DNA of 37,800 nt from Pseudomonadota bacterium (GTDB lineage: Bacteria; Pseudomonadota; Gammaproteobacteria; Burkholderiales; Burkholderiaceae_C), in contig JAUNUR010000027.1 in the NCBI GenBank assembly GCA_030538085.1, forward strand, positions 1 through 37,800, read 5' to 3'. Below the pieces are notes generated by a model. That model had not been told where the DNA came from. It did not search any database and saw only the letters and a list, made by a program, of their open reading frames with translations. The position numbers and the translations under genes were made by a program. Numbering within the stretch: the stretch's first letter is position 1; each line of letters opens with the position of its first letter. Below, piece by piece: positions 1 to 8,878 of this stretch.

Positions 1-1
1 C

Positions 2-763
2 GTGTGCCAGAACAGCCTGGACGCCGTGAGCGACCGCGACTTCGCCATCGAATTCACCGCCGCCGCCAGCCTGGTGATGGTGCACGTCAGCCGCCTGTCG
101 GAAGAGCTGATCCTGTGGATGAGCCAGAACTTCGCCTTCATCCGCATCGCCGACCGCTTCACCACCGGCTCGTCGATCATGCCGCAGAAGAAGAACCCCG
201 ACGTGCCCGAACTGGCGCGCGGCAAGACCGGGCGCGTGGTGGGTCACCTGATGGGCCTGATCACGCTGATGAAGGGCCAGCCGCTGGCCTACAACAAGGA
301 CAACCAGGAAGACAAGGAGCCGCTGTTCGACACCGTCGACACGCTACGCGACACGCTGCGCATCTTTGTCGAGATGATCGGCGGGCAGCCTGATCCGGCC
401 GCCGGCGCCAAGGAAGGTGGCATCACCGTCAACGCCACCGCCATGGAAGCCGCCGCACAGAAGGGCTACGCCACCGCCACCGACCTGGCCGACTACCTGG
501 TGAAAAAGGGCCTGCCCTTCCGCGATGCGCACGAAACCGTGGCCCATGCCGTCAAGGCCGCGCAGTCGCACGCCTGCGACCTGTCGGAACTGCCGCTCAA
601 GGTGCTGCAGGAATTCCACCCCGCGATCGAGAAGAACGTGTTCGACGTGCTCTCGCTGCGCGGCAGCCTGGAGGCGCGCAATACGCTAGGCGGCACCGCG
701 CCAGCGCAGGTACGCGCGCAGATCGCCCGGCACCAGGCACGGCTGGCGGGCTTTTTCGATTGA
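2..763 (+). CDS. argH: Argininosuccinate lyase, C-terminal part (5' end outside window)
   Basis: Last enzyme of arginine biosynthesis: it splits argininosuccinate into arginine and fumarate in the cytoplasm. About 253 residues are present out of a usual 460-470, so the gene begins upstream of the window and the GTG at 2 is not its start. The fumarase/aspartase superfamily signature [12 protein letters not shown] is plain at about residues 57-68; this mobile loop carries the catalytic serine. It is followed by the helical bundle and the C-terminal segment with the GGTAP region normal for ArgH. The stop is at 761-763. A REP-like hairpin and then a strong terminator follow, so this is the end of its transcription unit. 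Family assignment is secure. Confidence 0.97.
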   Translation: MCQNSLDAVSDRDFAIEFTAAASLVMVHVSRLSEELILWMSQNFAFIRIADRFTTGSSIMPQKKNPDVPELARGKTGRVVGHLMGLITLMKGQPLAYNKDNQEDKEPLFDTVDTLRDTLRIFVEMIGGQPDPAAGAKEGGITVNATAMEAAAQKGYATATDLADYLVKKGLPFRDAHETVAHAVKAAQSHACDLSELPLKVLQEFHPAIEKNVFDVLSLRGSLEARNTLGGTAPAQVRAQIARHQARLAGFFD

Positions 764-783
764 CCCCACGATCAGACTTGCTT

Positions 784-817
784 GCTTATCGTGGGCGCGG
801 GCTTGCCCGCGATAAGC
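784..817. repeat. REP-like palindrome
   Basis: An inner perfect hairpin GCGGGC-TT-GCCCGC (797-810) is flanked by arms GCTTATCG (784-791) and CGATAAGC (810-817). The inner 14 bases are identical to those of the REP-like pair at 18131-18204. It resembles the REP sequences known from Pseudomonas. It lies between the argH stop and the terminator. Confidence 0.6.
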
Positions 818-894
818 CTTGGCTCAGGGCCAAGCGCTGCCGTCAGCGTGCGGGGTAGCCCGGCCTTTGCTCGCGCCAAGCGCGCTCGCAAGTC

Positions 895-925
895 AAGCCA
901 GCCCCTTGGGCTGGCTTTTCTTTTT
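895..925 (+). terminator. Rho-independent terminator downstream of argH
   Basis: A perfect 10-bp stem AAGCCAGCCC / GGGCTGGCTT (895-904 with 908-917) with a CTT loop is followed by TTCTTTTT. The T-run is on the + strand, so it best terminates argH transcription. The same stem could also stop the convergent transporter gene, though the minus side lacks a good T-run. Confidence 0.85.
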
Positions 926-939
926 GCTACCGTGCTTCA

Positions 940-2379
940 TCACCGCAAGAAGAAATACCCCCACAGCGTCAGCACGATGACGCAGAACACGTTCAGCACC
1001 GCGCCGGCCTTGATCATGTCGCTCTGGCCGATTTGGCCGGTGCCGTAAACGATGGCGTTGGGCGGGGTGGCCACGGGCAGCATGAAGGCGCACGAGGCAC
1101 CGATGCCGATCATCAGCACCAGCACCGTGGGCGGCATGCCCATGCGCTCGGCGATGGCGGCGAACACCGGCACCAGCAGCGCGGCCGAGGCGGTGTTGCT
1201 GGTGAACTCGGTCAGGATGATGATGAAGGTGGTCACGCCCAGGATGATGATGAACGGCCCCGCCCCGGTGAGGAACGCCGCCACCTGATCGCCCAGCACC
1301 GCCGACGCGCCCGAGCTGCGCAACAGCCCCGACAGCGTGAGCCCGCCGCCAAACAGGAACAACACGCCCCAGTCGGTGTTTTCCGACACCTGCTGCCAAC
1401 TGGCCAGCCCCAGCGTGATGATGACCACGGCCGCCGTCATGGCGATGAAGGTATCGGGCGCGGTCACGCCCAGCAGGCCGGCCACCTTGCTGCCGAAAAT
1501 CCATGCCAGCGCCGTCATGGTGAACACCACCATGGTCAGCACGCGCCGCGTGGTCCACGGAATTTCCTCCATCGGCACGCTGATCCTGCGGTTCAGGTTG
1601 GGGCGGAACACCAGCCACAGCGTGAAGATCATGATCGGCATCAGGATCAGCATGAGCGGAAAGCCCACCTTCATCCACCCGGCGAAGTCCATGTTGATGG
1701 CGCGCGCGGCGATGGCGTTGGGGGGCGATCCCACCAGCGTGCCCAGCCCGCCGATGCTGGCCGAATAGGCAATGCCCAGCAGAATGAAGACAAAGGTCTT
1801 GCGCTCGGTCTTGCGGTCGAGGTGGCTCATGATGCCCATGGCCAGCGGCAGCATCATGGCGGCGGTGGCGGTGTTGCTGATCCACATCGACAGCCCGGCC
1901 GTGACGGCGAACAGCAGCAGCGCCGCCAGCCCCAGGTGCGAGCCAGACAGCGACATCAGCCAGAAGGCGATCTTGCGGTCGAGCCGCTGCACGTGCAGCG
2001 CCGTGGCCAGCGCGAAACCGCCGAAGAACAGGAAGATCACCGGATCGGCGAACGGCGCGAAGGCCTTGGCCGTGTTCAGCTCCGGAAAGCCCAGCAGCAG
2101 CGCGCCCACCGGCACCATCAACGCCGTCAGCGTGGTGTGCACGGCCTCGGTCAGCCACAGGATGGCGATGAACAGCAGCAGCGCCAGGCCTTTTCTGGGC
2201 GCGGGCTCGAACGGCATCAACTGATAGGCCAGCCAGCTGGCCACCAGTGCGATGACGAACACGATCAGGCCGCGCCGCACGCGCCCAGGCTCGATGCCGG
2301 CGGGGCGCTGCTCGTCCAGCTCCTCGATCTGCACGGCTGGGGTACCAGCGGCGATGGATGAATCGTTGGGTGCATTCAT
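940..2379 (-). CDS. DASS-family (SLC13-type) anion:sodium symporter
   Basis: A 479-residue inner-membrane carrier of the divalent anion:sodium symporter family, which imports di- and tricarboxylates or sulfate with sodium. Two internally repeated SNT motifs are visible, SNTATAAMMLP and SNTASAALLVP. In VcINDY the equivalent Ser-Asn-Thr motifs bind substrate carboxylates and sodium. Each is followed by a Pro/Gly-rich loop (GSPPNAIA and TPPNAIVYG), so both inverted repeats are intact. Around a dozen hydrophobic segments follow a polar N-terminus of about 35 residues. The start at 2379 is preceded by a purine-rich GAAAGGGAAAG, an acceptable ribosome site. The gene converges on argH across a terminator and stands alone. 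The substrate cannot be read from the sequence; C4-dicarboxylates are the commonest guess. Confidence 0.9.
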   Translation of the reverse strand: MNAPNDSSIAAGTPAVQIEELDEQRPAGIEPGRVRRGLIVFVIALVASWLAYQLMPFEPAPRKGLALLLFIAILWLTEAVHTTLTALMVPVGALLLGFPELNTAKAFAPFADPVIFLFFGGFALATALHVQRLDRKIAFWLMSLSGSHLGLAALLLFAVTAGLSMWISNTATAAMMLPLAMGIMSHLDRKTERKTFVFILLGIAYSASIGGLGTLVGSPPNAIAARAINMDFAGWMKVGFPLMLILMPIMIFTLWLVFRPNLNRRISVPMEEIPWTTRRVLTMVVFTMTALAWIFGSKVAGLLGVTAPDTFIAMTAAVVIITLGLASWQQVSENTDWGVLFLFGGGLTLSGLLRSSGASAVLGDQVAAFLTGAGPFIIILGVTTFIIILTEFTSNTASAALLVPVFAAIAERMGMPPTVLVLMIGIGASCAFMLPVATPPNAIVYGTGQIGQSDMIKAGAVLNVFCVIVLTLWGYFFLR

Positions 2380-2835
2380 GCGTGGTCTTTCCCTTTCTTT
2401 TGGATGGTCGAGCCAGCGCGGCAGTCAACCGCCAACCCGTGGCGCCACGTGGCTCGAAGCCATGATACGGGCGCCCCTGCCGCGCTTTTCGCGCGCCGCG
2501 CACGGCGGCATGACGCGGCGCGCCATGCCCCGCGCCATTTCGCTTGATTCCGGGCCTTATGGAGCGCCGCTGCCGCAATGACGATCTTATTGATCTTCGT
2601 CAACATTTTTGGGCAATGAGCGTCACGAACGCGCAAAAAACCGCCCACCCGCGTACCGTGCAAGCTCGTGAAAGTCTGGGAGCCTGTTCCTCACGGTCCT
2701 CGCACCGCGTTTTGATGACCGGCCTCGGACGCCTTGCAGGGCGCCCGATCCGGGGCAATCGCTTACCGCGACCACTTCGAGTGGCAGGCCCTGACGCAGC
2801 GGTTTGCTACGCTATCGACCACTGGACGCGCCACC
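2380..2835. other. 456-bp divergent intergenic region
   Basis: This separates the DASS transporter (-) from the alpha-2-macroglobulin gene (+). Open frames here are short and show no recognisable protein. The only structure I can point to is the dyad at 2579-2602. Promoters for both flanking genes should lie here, but no convincing -35/-10 pair was found. Confidence 0.5.
2579..2602. promoter_or_regulatory. Inverted repeat, possible operator
   Basis: TGACGA (2579-2584) and TCGTCA (2597-2602) form perfect half-sites around an AT-richer centre with a second GATC...GATC symmetry. The dyad sits about 200 bp upstream of the DASS transporter start and about 230 bp upstream of the A2M start. A regulator binding site is an inference only. 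Confidence 0.3.
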
Positions 2836-5800
2836 ATGCGCGCCGCTCACCGGATCAGCACCATGCTTATTTCACCCCCCTCTTCTTCCGTTTCGCGGCG
2901 CGTGCTTCGTGGCCTGGTCTGGCTGGCCGGCACCACGGCACTGGGCGCGCAAGCGCTCAGCATCACCTCGCTCAGCCCTCGGGGCGAGGTATCGCAGGTC
3001 CGACAGGTGGTGGCCAAGTTCAGCGAGAACGCCGTCAACTTCGGTGATCCGCGCGCGCCAGCGCCGCTCACGGTGACCTGCGACAACGCCGCCGCATCGC
3101 GTGGGCAGGCACGCTGGACCAGCGCGCGTGAGTGGGTATACGACTTCGCCGCCGACCTGCCGCCCGGCACGCGCTGCCAAATCAATGCCGCACCGGGCTT
3201 CAAATCATCGACTGGCCAAGCATTGACGGGGGTCAGGAGCTATCAATTCAATACCGGCGGGCCTTACGTGCAGCGCATCATGCCAGGCACCGGGACCACC
3301 ATCGACGAAGACCAGGCCTTCGTGCTGCGCCTGAACGGCGACGCCACGCCCGAGAGCATTCAGGCCAACGTGTGGTGCGCCATCGACGGGCTGGGCGAGC
3401 GCGTGCCCATCCAGCTGATCGAGGGCGATACCCGCGCCGCCTTGCTCCAGGCGCTCCGCCTGGACAGGGAAGTCGCGCGGACGCCGCAGCGCTTTGCCAT
3501 GTTCAGCTGCAACCGGCGCCTCACGCCCGACAGCCGCGTGCAAGTGGTCTTCGGCAAGGGCGTGGCCACGCCCAGCGGCGTGGTCAACAACGTGGAGCGG
3601 CGCTTCGCCTTCCAAGTGCGCAAGCCCTTCACCGCCAGCATGAGCTGCGAGCGCGAGAACGCCCAGGCCGCCTGCATGCCGATCCGGCCCATCTCGCTGG
3701 CCTTCAGCGCGCCGGTGCCGCGGCGCCTGGTCGAGCAGATCCGCCTGCGCGCGGACGGCGCCGAACACGCCCCCGAGATCGAGGAAGGCCTGCAGGACGA
3801 CGCGCTGCTGGAGCACGTGCGGTTTCCCTCGCCGCTGCCCGAGCGCACCGCTTTCACGCTCAGCCTGCCGCCCGACCTGAAGGACGCCAGCGGCCGCCCG
3901 CTGACCAACGCGGCCAGCTTTCCGCTGAAGGTGGCGGTCGGACCCATGCCGCCGCTGGCCAAGTTCGCCGCCGCGCCATTCGGCATCGTCGAGCGCTTCG
4001 CCGAAGGCCCGGACGGCCCGGCCATTCTGCCCGTCACCCTGCGCTACGTGGAACCGCACCTGCAAGCGCAGGCGCTGCAGATCAGCCAGTTGCAACCGCA
4101 AAGCGACGCCGACATCATCGCCTGGTTCCACCGGGTGGAGCGCTACAACAACTGGATGGTGCCGCGCGAGCAGGCCGCCAAGGACGTGCGGCAGAAACTG
4201 CCGCCGCCGGTGAACGAGGAGACCACGGACATGGTCGAGTCGCGCACTGTCTCGCTGCTGGGCGGTGCGCCCGGCGTGAAGACCATCGACCTGCCACCCC
4301 CGCCTAACCAGGGCGGCGGTGCGACCGAACGCCCATTCGAGGTGGTGGGTATTCCGCTTGCGCCCGGCTTCCACGTGCTGGAGCTGGCCTCGCCGCGCCT
4401 GGGCCAATCGCTGCTGGACCCCAAGTACGGGGCCGAGCGCACCATGGTGGTGCGCACCTCGGCGCTGGTCACCAACCTGGGCGTGCATTTCAAGCTCGGT
4501 CGCGAGAATTCGCTGGCCTGGGTCACCACGCTCGACAAGGGCCAGCCGGTGGCTGGCGCCACGGTGCGCGTATCCAGTTGCGCCGGCAAGGAAATCGCCA
4601 GCGCCACCACCGACGCGCAGGGCATCGCACGTTTCAAGGATCTCTCGCCGCGGGCACCGCGCTGCGACGATGACGGCTTCTACAGCGACACGCACTACGC
4701 CTATTTCGTCAGCGCGCGGGCTGAAAGCCAGGGCGTGCAGGACATGGCCTTCACCTGGTCATCGTGGCAGCAAGGCATCGAGTCCTGGCGCTTCAACGTC
4801 CCCACCAACCACGATCCACGACCCGACACGCGCGCCCACACCGTATTCGACCGCACGCTGCTGCGTGCTGGCGAAACGGTGTCGATGAAGCACTTTCTGC
4901 GCACCGAAACTGGCGGCGGCTTCGGCCTGCCCAAGGCCAGCCCGGCCACGCTGGTCATCACCCACGTCGGCAGCGGGCAGGAGTACACGCAACCCCTGCG
5001 CTGGCGCGACACGGCCACCGGTGGACGCAGCGCCGAATCCACGTTCGCGATTCCAGCGGCGGCCAAGCTGGGCGTCTACCAGGTCACGCTGCAAGCGGCC
5101 AAGGGCGAGCAGGACGAGGACGAATATCCCGTCAACCATGACTCGGGCGAATTCCGCGTCGAGGAGTTCCGTCTGCCGGTGCTGCAAGGCCAGGTCGGCC
5201 CCGAAAGCAAGGAGGCGCTGATCGCCGCCACCAGCGTGCCGGTGCAGGTTCAGGTCAACTACGTCTCGGGCGGACCGGCCACCGGGCTGCCGGTGCGCGT
5301 GTCGGCGCTCACGCGCGAGAAGTGGCTGCGCTTCGGCGATTACGACGACTTCAGCTTCGACGCACCGCGCGGCAGCCGCCAGACCGATGATGGCGGCGAG
5401 GAAGAAGCCACCTCCACCCAGGACCAGCGCGTGGTGGCCGACAAGCTGGCCGCCACGCTGGACAAGAACGGCATCGCCAAGGTCACCATCGCCGACCTGC
5501 GCGCTTCGCCCCGCCCGCGGGATTTGCTGATCGAAACCAGCTTCGCCGACCCCAACGGCGAAATTCAGACCCTGAGCGGCGCCACCACGCTGTGGCCCGC
5601 GGGCGTCATCCCCGGCATCAAGACCGAGGGCTGGGTATCGGCCAGCCACTCCGTCAAGCTGCAGGCGCTGGCGCTCGACCTGACCGGCCAGCCCCGGGCC
5701 GGCGTGCCGCTGGACGTGACGGCCATAGCCCGCATCACCACCACCAGCCGCAAGCGCATGGTGGGCGGCTTCTACACCTACGACAACCGCACCGAAACCA

Positions 5801-8800
5801 AGGACCTGGGCACCGTGTGCACCGGCACCAGTGACGCGCGCGGGTTGCTCGCCTGCGACGTCAAGATGACGCAGCCCGGCGAGATCGAACTGATCGTGAC
5901 CGCGCGCGACGCGCAGGGCCGCCAGATGCAGGCCGCCGGCTCGGTATGGGTCACCAGGCAGGGCGAGCTGTGGTTCGGTGGCCAGAACCACGACCGCATG
6001 GACGTGCTGGCCGAGAAAAAGCGCTACCAGCCGGGCGAGACAGCCAAGTTCCAGGTGCGCATGCCGTTCCGCTACGCCACCGCGCTGGTGGCGGTGGAAC
6101 GCGAGGGCATCGTGCACACGCAGGTGGTGGAACTGCGCGGCGACGACCCGACGATTTCATTGAAAGTCGACGAAGCCTGGGGCCCCAACGCCTACGTCAG
6201 CGTGCTGGCCCTGCGCGGGCGCCTGCGCGAAGTGCCGTGGTACAGCTTCTTCACCTGGGGCTACAAGGCGCCGCGCGAATGGTGGCGCGCTTTCCGGGAA
6301 GACAGCAAGGACTACGTGGCCGCCACGCCGCTGGTCGATTTGAGCAAGCCCGCATTTCGCTTGGGGCTGGCCGAGATCCGCATCGCCAGCAAGGCGCACG
6401 AGCTGGCCGTGGACGTGAAAGCCGACCAGGAGAGCTACCCGGTGCGCGGCAAGGCGCGGGTCACCATCGCCGTCAAGCGCCCCGACGGCCAGCCCGCCGC
6501 CCATGCCGAGGTGGCGCTGGCCGCCGTTGACCAGGCGCTGCTGGAGCTGATGCCCAACGGCAGCTGGAAGCTGCTGGACGCCATGCTGCAGCGCCGCGCC
6601 TGGGGCGTGGAAACGTCCACCGCGCAGATGGAAATCGTTGGCCGCCGCCACTATGGCCGCAAGGCCGTGCCCACCGGCGGCGACGGCGGGCGCGGCAGCC
6701 CCACGCGCGAGCTGTTCGACACGCTGCTGCTGTGGCAACCCAGCCTGCAGCTGGATGCGCAAGGCCAGGCCAAGGTCGAGGTGCCGCTGAACGACGCGCT
6801 CACCACCTTCCAGATCGTCGCCGTGGCCGACATGGGCGTGGGCCTGTTCGGCACCGGACAGACCGCCGTGCGCGCCACGCAGGACCTGCAGATCATCAGC
6901 GGCCTGCCACCGCTGGTGCGCGAAGGCGATGAGTTCCGCGCCATGCTCACGCTGCGCAACACCACGGCCAAGCCGATGAAGGTGGAGCTGACGCCACGCG
7001 CCACGCTGCTGGAGCTGAAACCGCAGACGCTCGACATCCCCGCTGGAGAGGCGCGCGAGGCGCACTGGGACGTCACCGCTCCGCCACAACTGGCCGCCAC
7101 GCGCGCCGAGGCGCTGATCTGGGAGATCGAGGCCCACGACACCACCAACGGCGCGCGCGACGCGCTGAAAGTGAGCCAGCGCATCATCCCCGCCGTGCCC
7201 CTGACCGTGCAGCAGGCCACGCTGGTGCAGCTTGACCAGCCCTACGCGCTCGACGTGGCGCCCCCCGCCGACGCGCTGCCCGCCTCCGGCGACAAGCGCG
7301 GCGGCATCCAGGTGTCGCTGCAGCCCAAGCTGGCCGAGGGCCTGCCCGGCGTGCGCGACTGGTTCGCGCGCTACCCCTATACCTGTCTGGAGCAGACCGT
7401 CAGCAAGGCCATCGGCCTGCGTGACGAGAAACTGTGGCAGCAAACCGTGGCGCGCCTGCCCGTCTACCTGGATCGCAGCGGCCTGGCCTACTACTTCCCA
7501 CCACGCGACGCCGACGCCACGAACGGCAGCGACAGCCTCACGGCCTGGCTGCTGGCCGCCACGCACGAGGCGGGCCTGCTGCACAAATCCTTCACCCTGC
7601 CCGATGACGTGCGCGCGCAGTTGATCGCCGGTCTGACGGCCTTCGTCGAGGGCCGCATCGAACGCAAGCACTGGTCGCCGCGCGAAGACCTGGACATGCG
7701 CAAGCTCGCCGCCATCGAGGCCCTGTCTCGCTACGGCGCGGCCAAGCCGGCCATGCTCAGCAGCCTGACCATCGCGCCCAACCAGTGGCCAACACACGCG
7801 GTGATCGACTGGATGAGCGTGCTCAAGCGCGTGAAGGGCATTCCCGAGCAATCCGCCCGCCTGTTCGAGGCCGAGCAAATCCTGCGCGCGCGCCTGTCCA
7901 CCCAGGGCACGCGGCTGATCTTCAGCACCGAACGGGACGACTACTGGTGGTGGCTGATGGCCGGCGGCGACGTCAACGCCGCGCGCCTGCTGCTGACGGT
8001 GATGAACGACCCGGCCTGGAAGGACGACCTGGGCCGCCTGGTGGCCGGCTTCATTGCCCGCCAGCAAAACGGTGCCTGGGCCACCACCACCGCCAACCTG
8101 TGGGGCGGACTGGCACTGGAGCAATTCTCCAATGTGCATGAATCCACGCCCGTGGCGGGCTTCACCCTGGCCAAGCTGGGCGCGGCCAGCGGCGCGGTGG
8201 ACTGGACCAAGGTCACGCGCCTGAAATCCACCGATCCGCAGGGCGAGACACACGCCGCCAGCGCGTTCGGCGCGCCCGCCGCCCCAGGCATGCTCACCAA
8301 CAACCGCCTGCTGCTGCCCTGGGGCGCCGGCAAGGGCAGCCTGAGCGTGACGCACGAAGGCAGCGGCAAGCCCTGGCTGACGGTGCAGTCGCTGGCCGCC
8401 ATTGAGCTGAAGGCACCGTTCGCCGCCGGCTACCAGATCAAGAAGACGGTCACGCCCGTCGAGCAAGCCGACAAGAAACTGCCCGCCGGCCAGTACAGCC
8501 GTGGCGACGTGCTGCGCATCACGCTCGACATCACCGCCGCCAGCGACATGACCTGGGTGGCGCTGAGCGATCCAGTGCCCACCGGCGCCACCATCCTGGG
8601 CAGCGGCCTGGGGCGCGACTCGGCCATCGCCACGCTGGGAGAAAAGCTGGGCCGCACCACCTGGCCGATTTTCGAGGAGCGCAGCTTCGAGGCCTTCCGC
8701 TCCTATTACGACTACCTGCCCAAGGGCACGGCCAAGGTCGAATACACCGTGCGGCTGAACAATGCCGGCAACTTCCAGTTGCCGCCCACGCGCATCGAGG

Positions 8801-8859
8801 CGCTGTACGCGCCCGAGATGTTCGGCGAAACGCCCAACGCGCGGGTCACCGTGAAGTAA
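2836..8859 (+). CDS. Bacterial alpha-2-macroglobulin family protein, thioester type
   Basis: A periplasmic protease-trap protein of about 2,007 residues: a client protease cuts the bait region and is caught by an internal thioester. The CLEQ thioester motif lies at about residue 1517 in YPYTCLEQTVSKAIG. Upstream is the A2M domain core (LLLWQPSLQLDAQG then VPLNDALTTFQIVAVADMG), and downstream an alpha-barrel complement-like domain and a C-terminal receptor-like region. The N-terminal third is a series of macroglobulin-like beta domains. The signal peptide is hydrophobic (LRGLVWLAGTTALGAQA) with no cysteine at the cleavage site, so the protein should be soluble rather than a lipoprotein as in E. 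coli YfhM (1,653 residues). The start is uncertain: ATG 2836 is used, ATG 2863 gives an even more compact signal peptide, and a TTG at 2734 is unlikely. No clear ribosome site precedes any of them. pbpC follows 19 bp downstream. Confidence 0.93.
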   Translation: MRAAHRISTMLISPPSSSVSRRVLRGLVWLAGTTALGAQALSITSLSPRGEVSQVRQVVAKFSENAVNFGDPRAPAPLTVTCDNAAASRGQARWTSAREWVYDFAADLPPGTRCQINAAPGFKSSTGQALTGVRSYQFNTGGPYVQRIMPGTGTTIDEDQAFVLRLNGDATPESIQANVWCAIDGLGERVPIQLIEGDTRAALLQALRLDREVARTPQRFAMFSCNRRLTPDSRVQVVFGKGVATPSGVVNNVERRFAFQVRKPFTASMSCERENAQAACMPIRPISLAFSAPVPRRLVEQIRLRADGAEHAPEIEEGLQDDALLEHVRFPSPLPERTAFTLSLPPDLKDASGRPLTNAASFPLKVAVGPMPPLAKFAAAPFGIVERFAEGPDGPAILPVTLRYVEPHLQAQALQISQLQPQSDADIIAWFHRVERYNNWMVPREQAAKDVRQKLPPPVNEETTDMVESRTVSLLGGAPGVKTIDLPPPPNQGGGATERPFEVVGIPLAPGFHVLELASPRLGQSLLDPKYGAERTMVVRTSALVTNLGVHFKLGRENSLAWVTTLDKGQPVAGATVRVSSCAGKEIASATTDAQGIARFKDLSPRAPRCDDDGFYSDTHYAYFVSARAESQGVQDMAFTWSSWQQGIESWRFNVPTNHDPRPDTRAHTVFDRTLLRAGETVSMKHFLRTETGGGFGLPKASPATLVITHVGSGQEYTQPLRWRDTATGGRSAESTFAIPAAAKLGVYQVTLQAAKGEQDEDEYPVNHDSGEFRVEEFRLPVLQGQVGPESKEALIAATSVPVQVQVNYVSGGPATGLPVRVSALTREKWLRFGDYDDFSFDAPRGSRQTDDGGEEEATSTQDQRVVADKLAATLDKNGIAKVTIADLRASPRPRDLLIETSFADPNGEIQTLSGATTLWPAGVIPGIKTEGWVSASHSVKLQALALDLTGQPRAGVPLDVTAIARITTTSRKRMVGGFYTYDNRTETKDLGTVCTGTSDARGLLACDVKMTQPGEIELIVTARDAQGRQMQAAGSVWVTRQGELWFGGQNHDRMDVLAEKKRYQPGETAKFQVRMPFRYATALVAVEREGIVHTQVVELRGDDPTISLKVDEAWGPNAYVSVLALRGRLREVPWYSFFTWGYKAPREWWRAFREDSKDYVAATPLVDLSKPAFRLGLAEIRIASKAHELAVDVKADQESYPVRGKARVTIAVKRPDGQPAAHAEVALAAVDQALLELMPNGSWKLLDAMLQRRAWGVETSTAQMEIVGRRHYGRKAVPTGGDGGRGSPTRELFDTLLLWQPSLQLDAQGQAKVEVPLNDALTTFQIVAVADMGVGLFGTGQTAVRATQDLQIISGLPPLVREGDEFRAMLTLRNTTAKPMKVELTPRATLLELKPQTLDIPAGEAREAHWDVTAPPQLAATRAEALIWEIEAHDTTNGARDALKVSQRIIPAVPLTVQQATLVQLDQPYALDVAPPADALPASGDKRGGIQVSLQPKLAEGLPGVRDWFARYPYTCLEQTVSKAIGLRDEKLWQQTVARLPVYLDRSGLAYYFPPRDADATNGSDSLTAWLLAATHEAGLLHKSFTLPDDVRAQLIAGLTAFVEGRIERKHWSPREDLDMRKLAAIEALSRYGAAKPAMLSSLTIAPNQWPTHAVIDWMSVLKRVKGIPEQSARLFEAEQILRARLSTQGTRLIFSTERDDYWWWLMAGGDVNAARLLLTVMNDPAWKDDLGRLVAGFIARQQNGAWATTTANLWGGLALEQFSNVHESTPVAGFTLAKLGAASGAVDWTKVTRLKSTDPQGETHAASAFGAPAAPGMLTNNRLLLPWGAGKGSLSVTHEGSGKPWLTVQSLAAIELKAPFAAGYQIKKTVTPVEQADKKLPAGQYSRGDVLRITLDITAASDMTWVALSDPVPTGATILGSGLGRDSAIATLGEKLGRTTWPIFEERSFEAFRSYYDYLPKGTAKVEYTVRLNNAGNFQLPPTRIEALYAPEMFGETPNARVTVK

Positions 8860-8878
8860 CCCACGGGCACGACAACGA

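Noticed and set aside
782-1048. An 88-codon frame after argH
   Set aside because: It starts inside a REP-like hairpin, crosses the terminator and ends inside the 3' end of the transporter gene; the product looks random.
3215-3250. A stretch in the macroglobulin gene (GGCCAAGCATTGACGGGGGT region) resembling the AGCGCTTG repeat
   Set aside because: The match is loose, and the encoded residues TGQALTGVRSYQFNTGGP fit the normal beta-domain pattern of the family.
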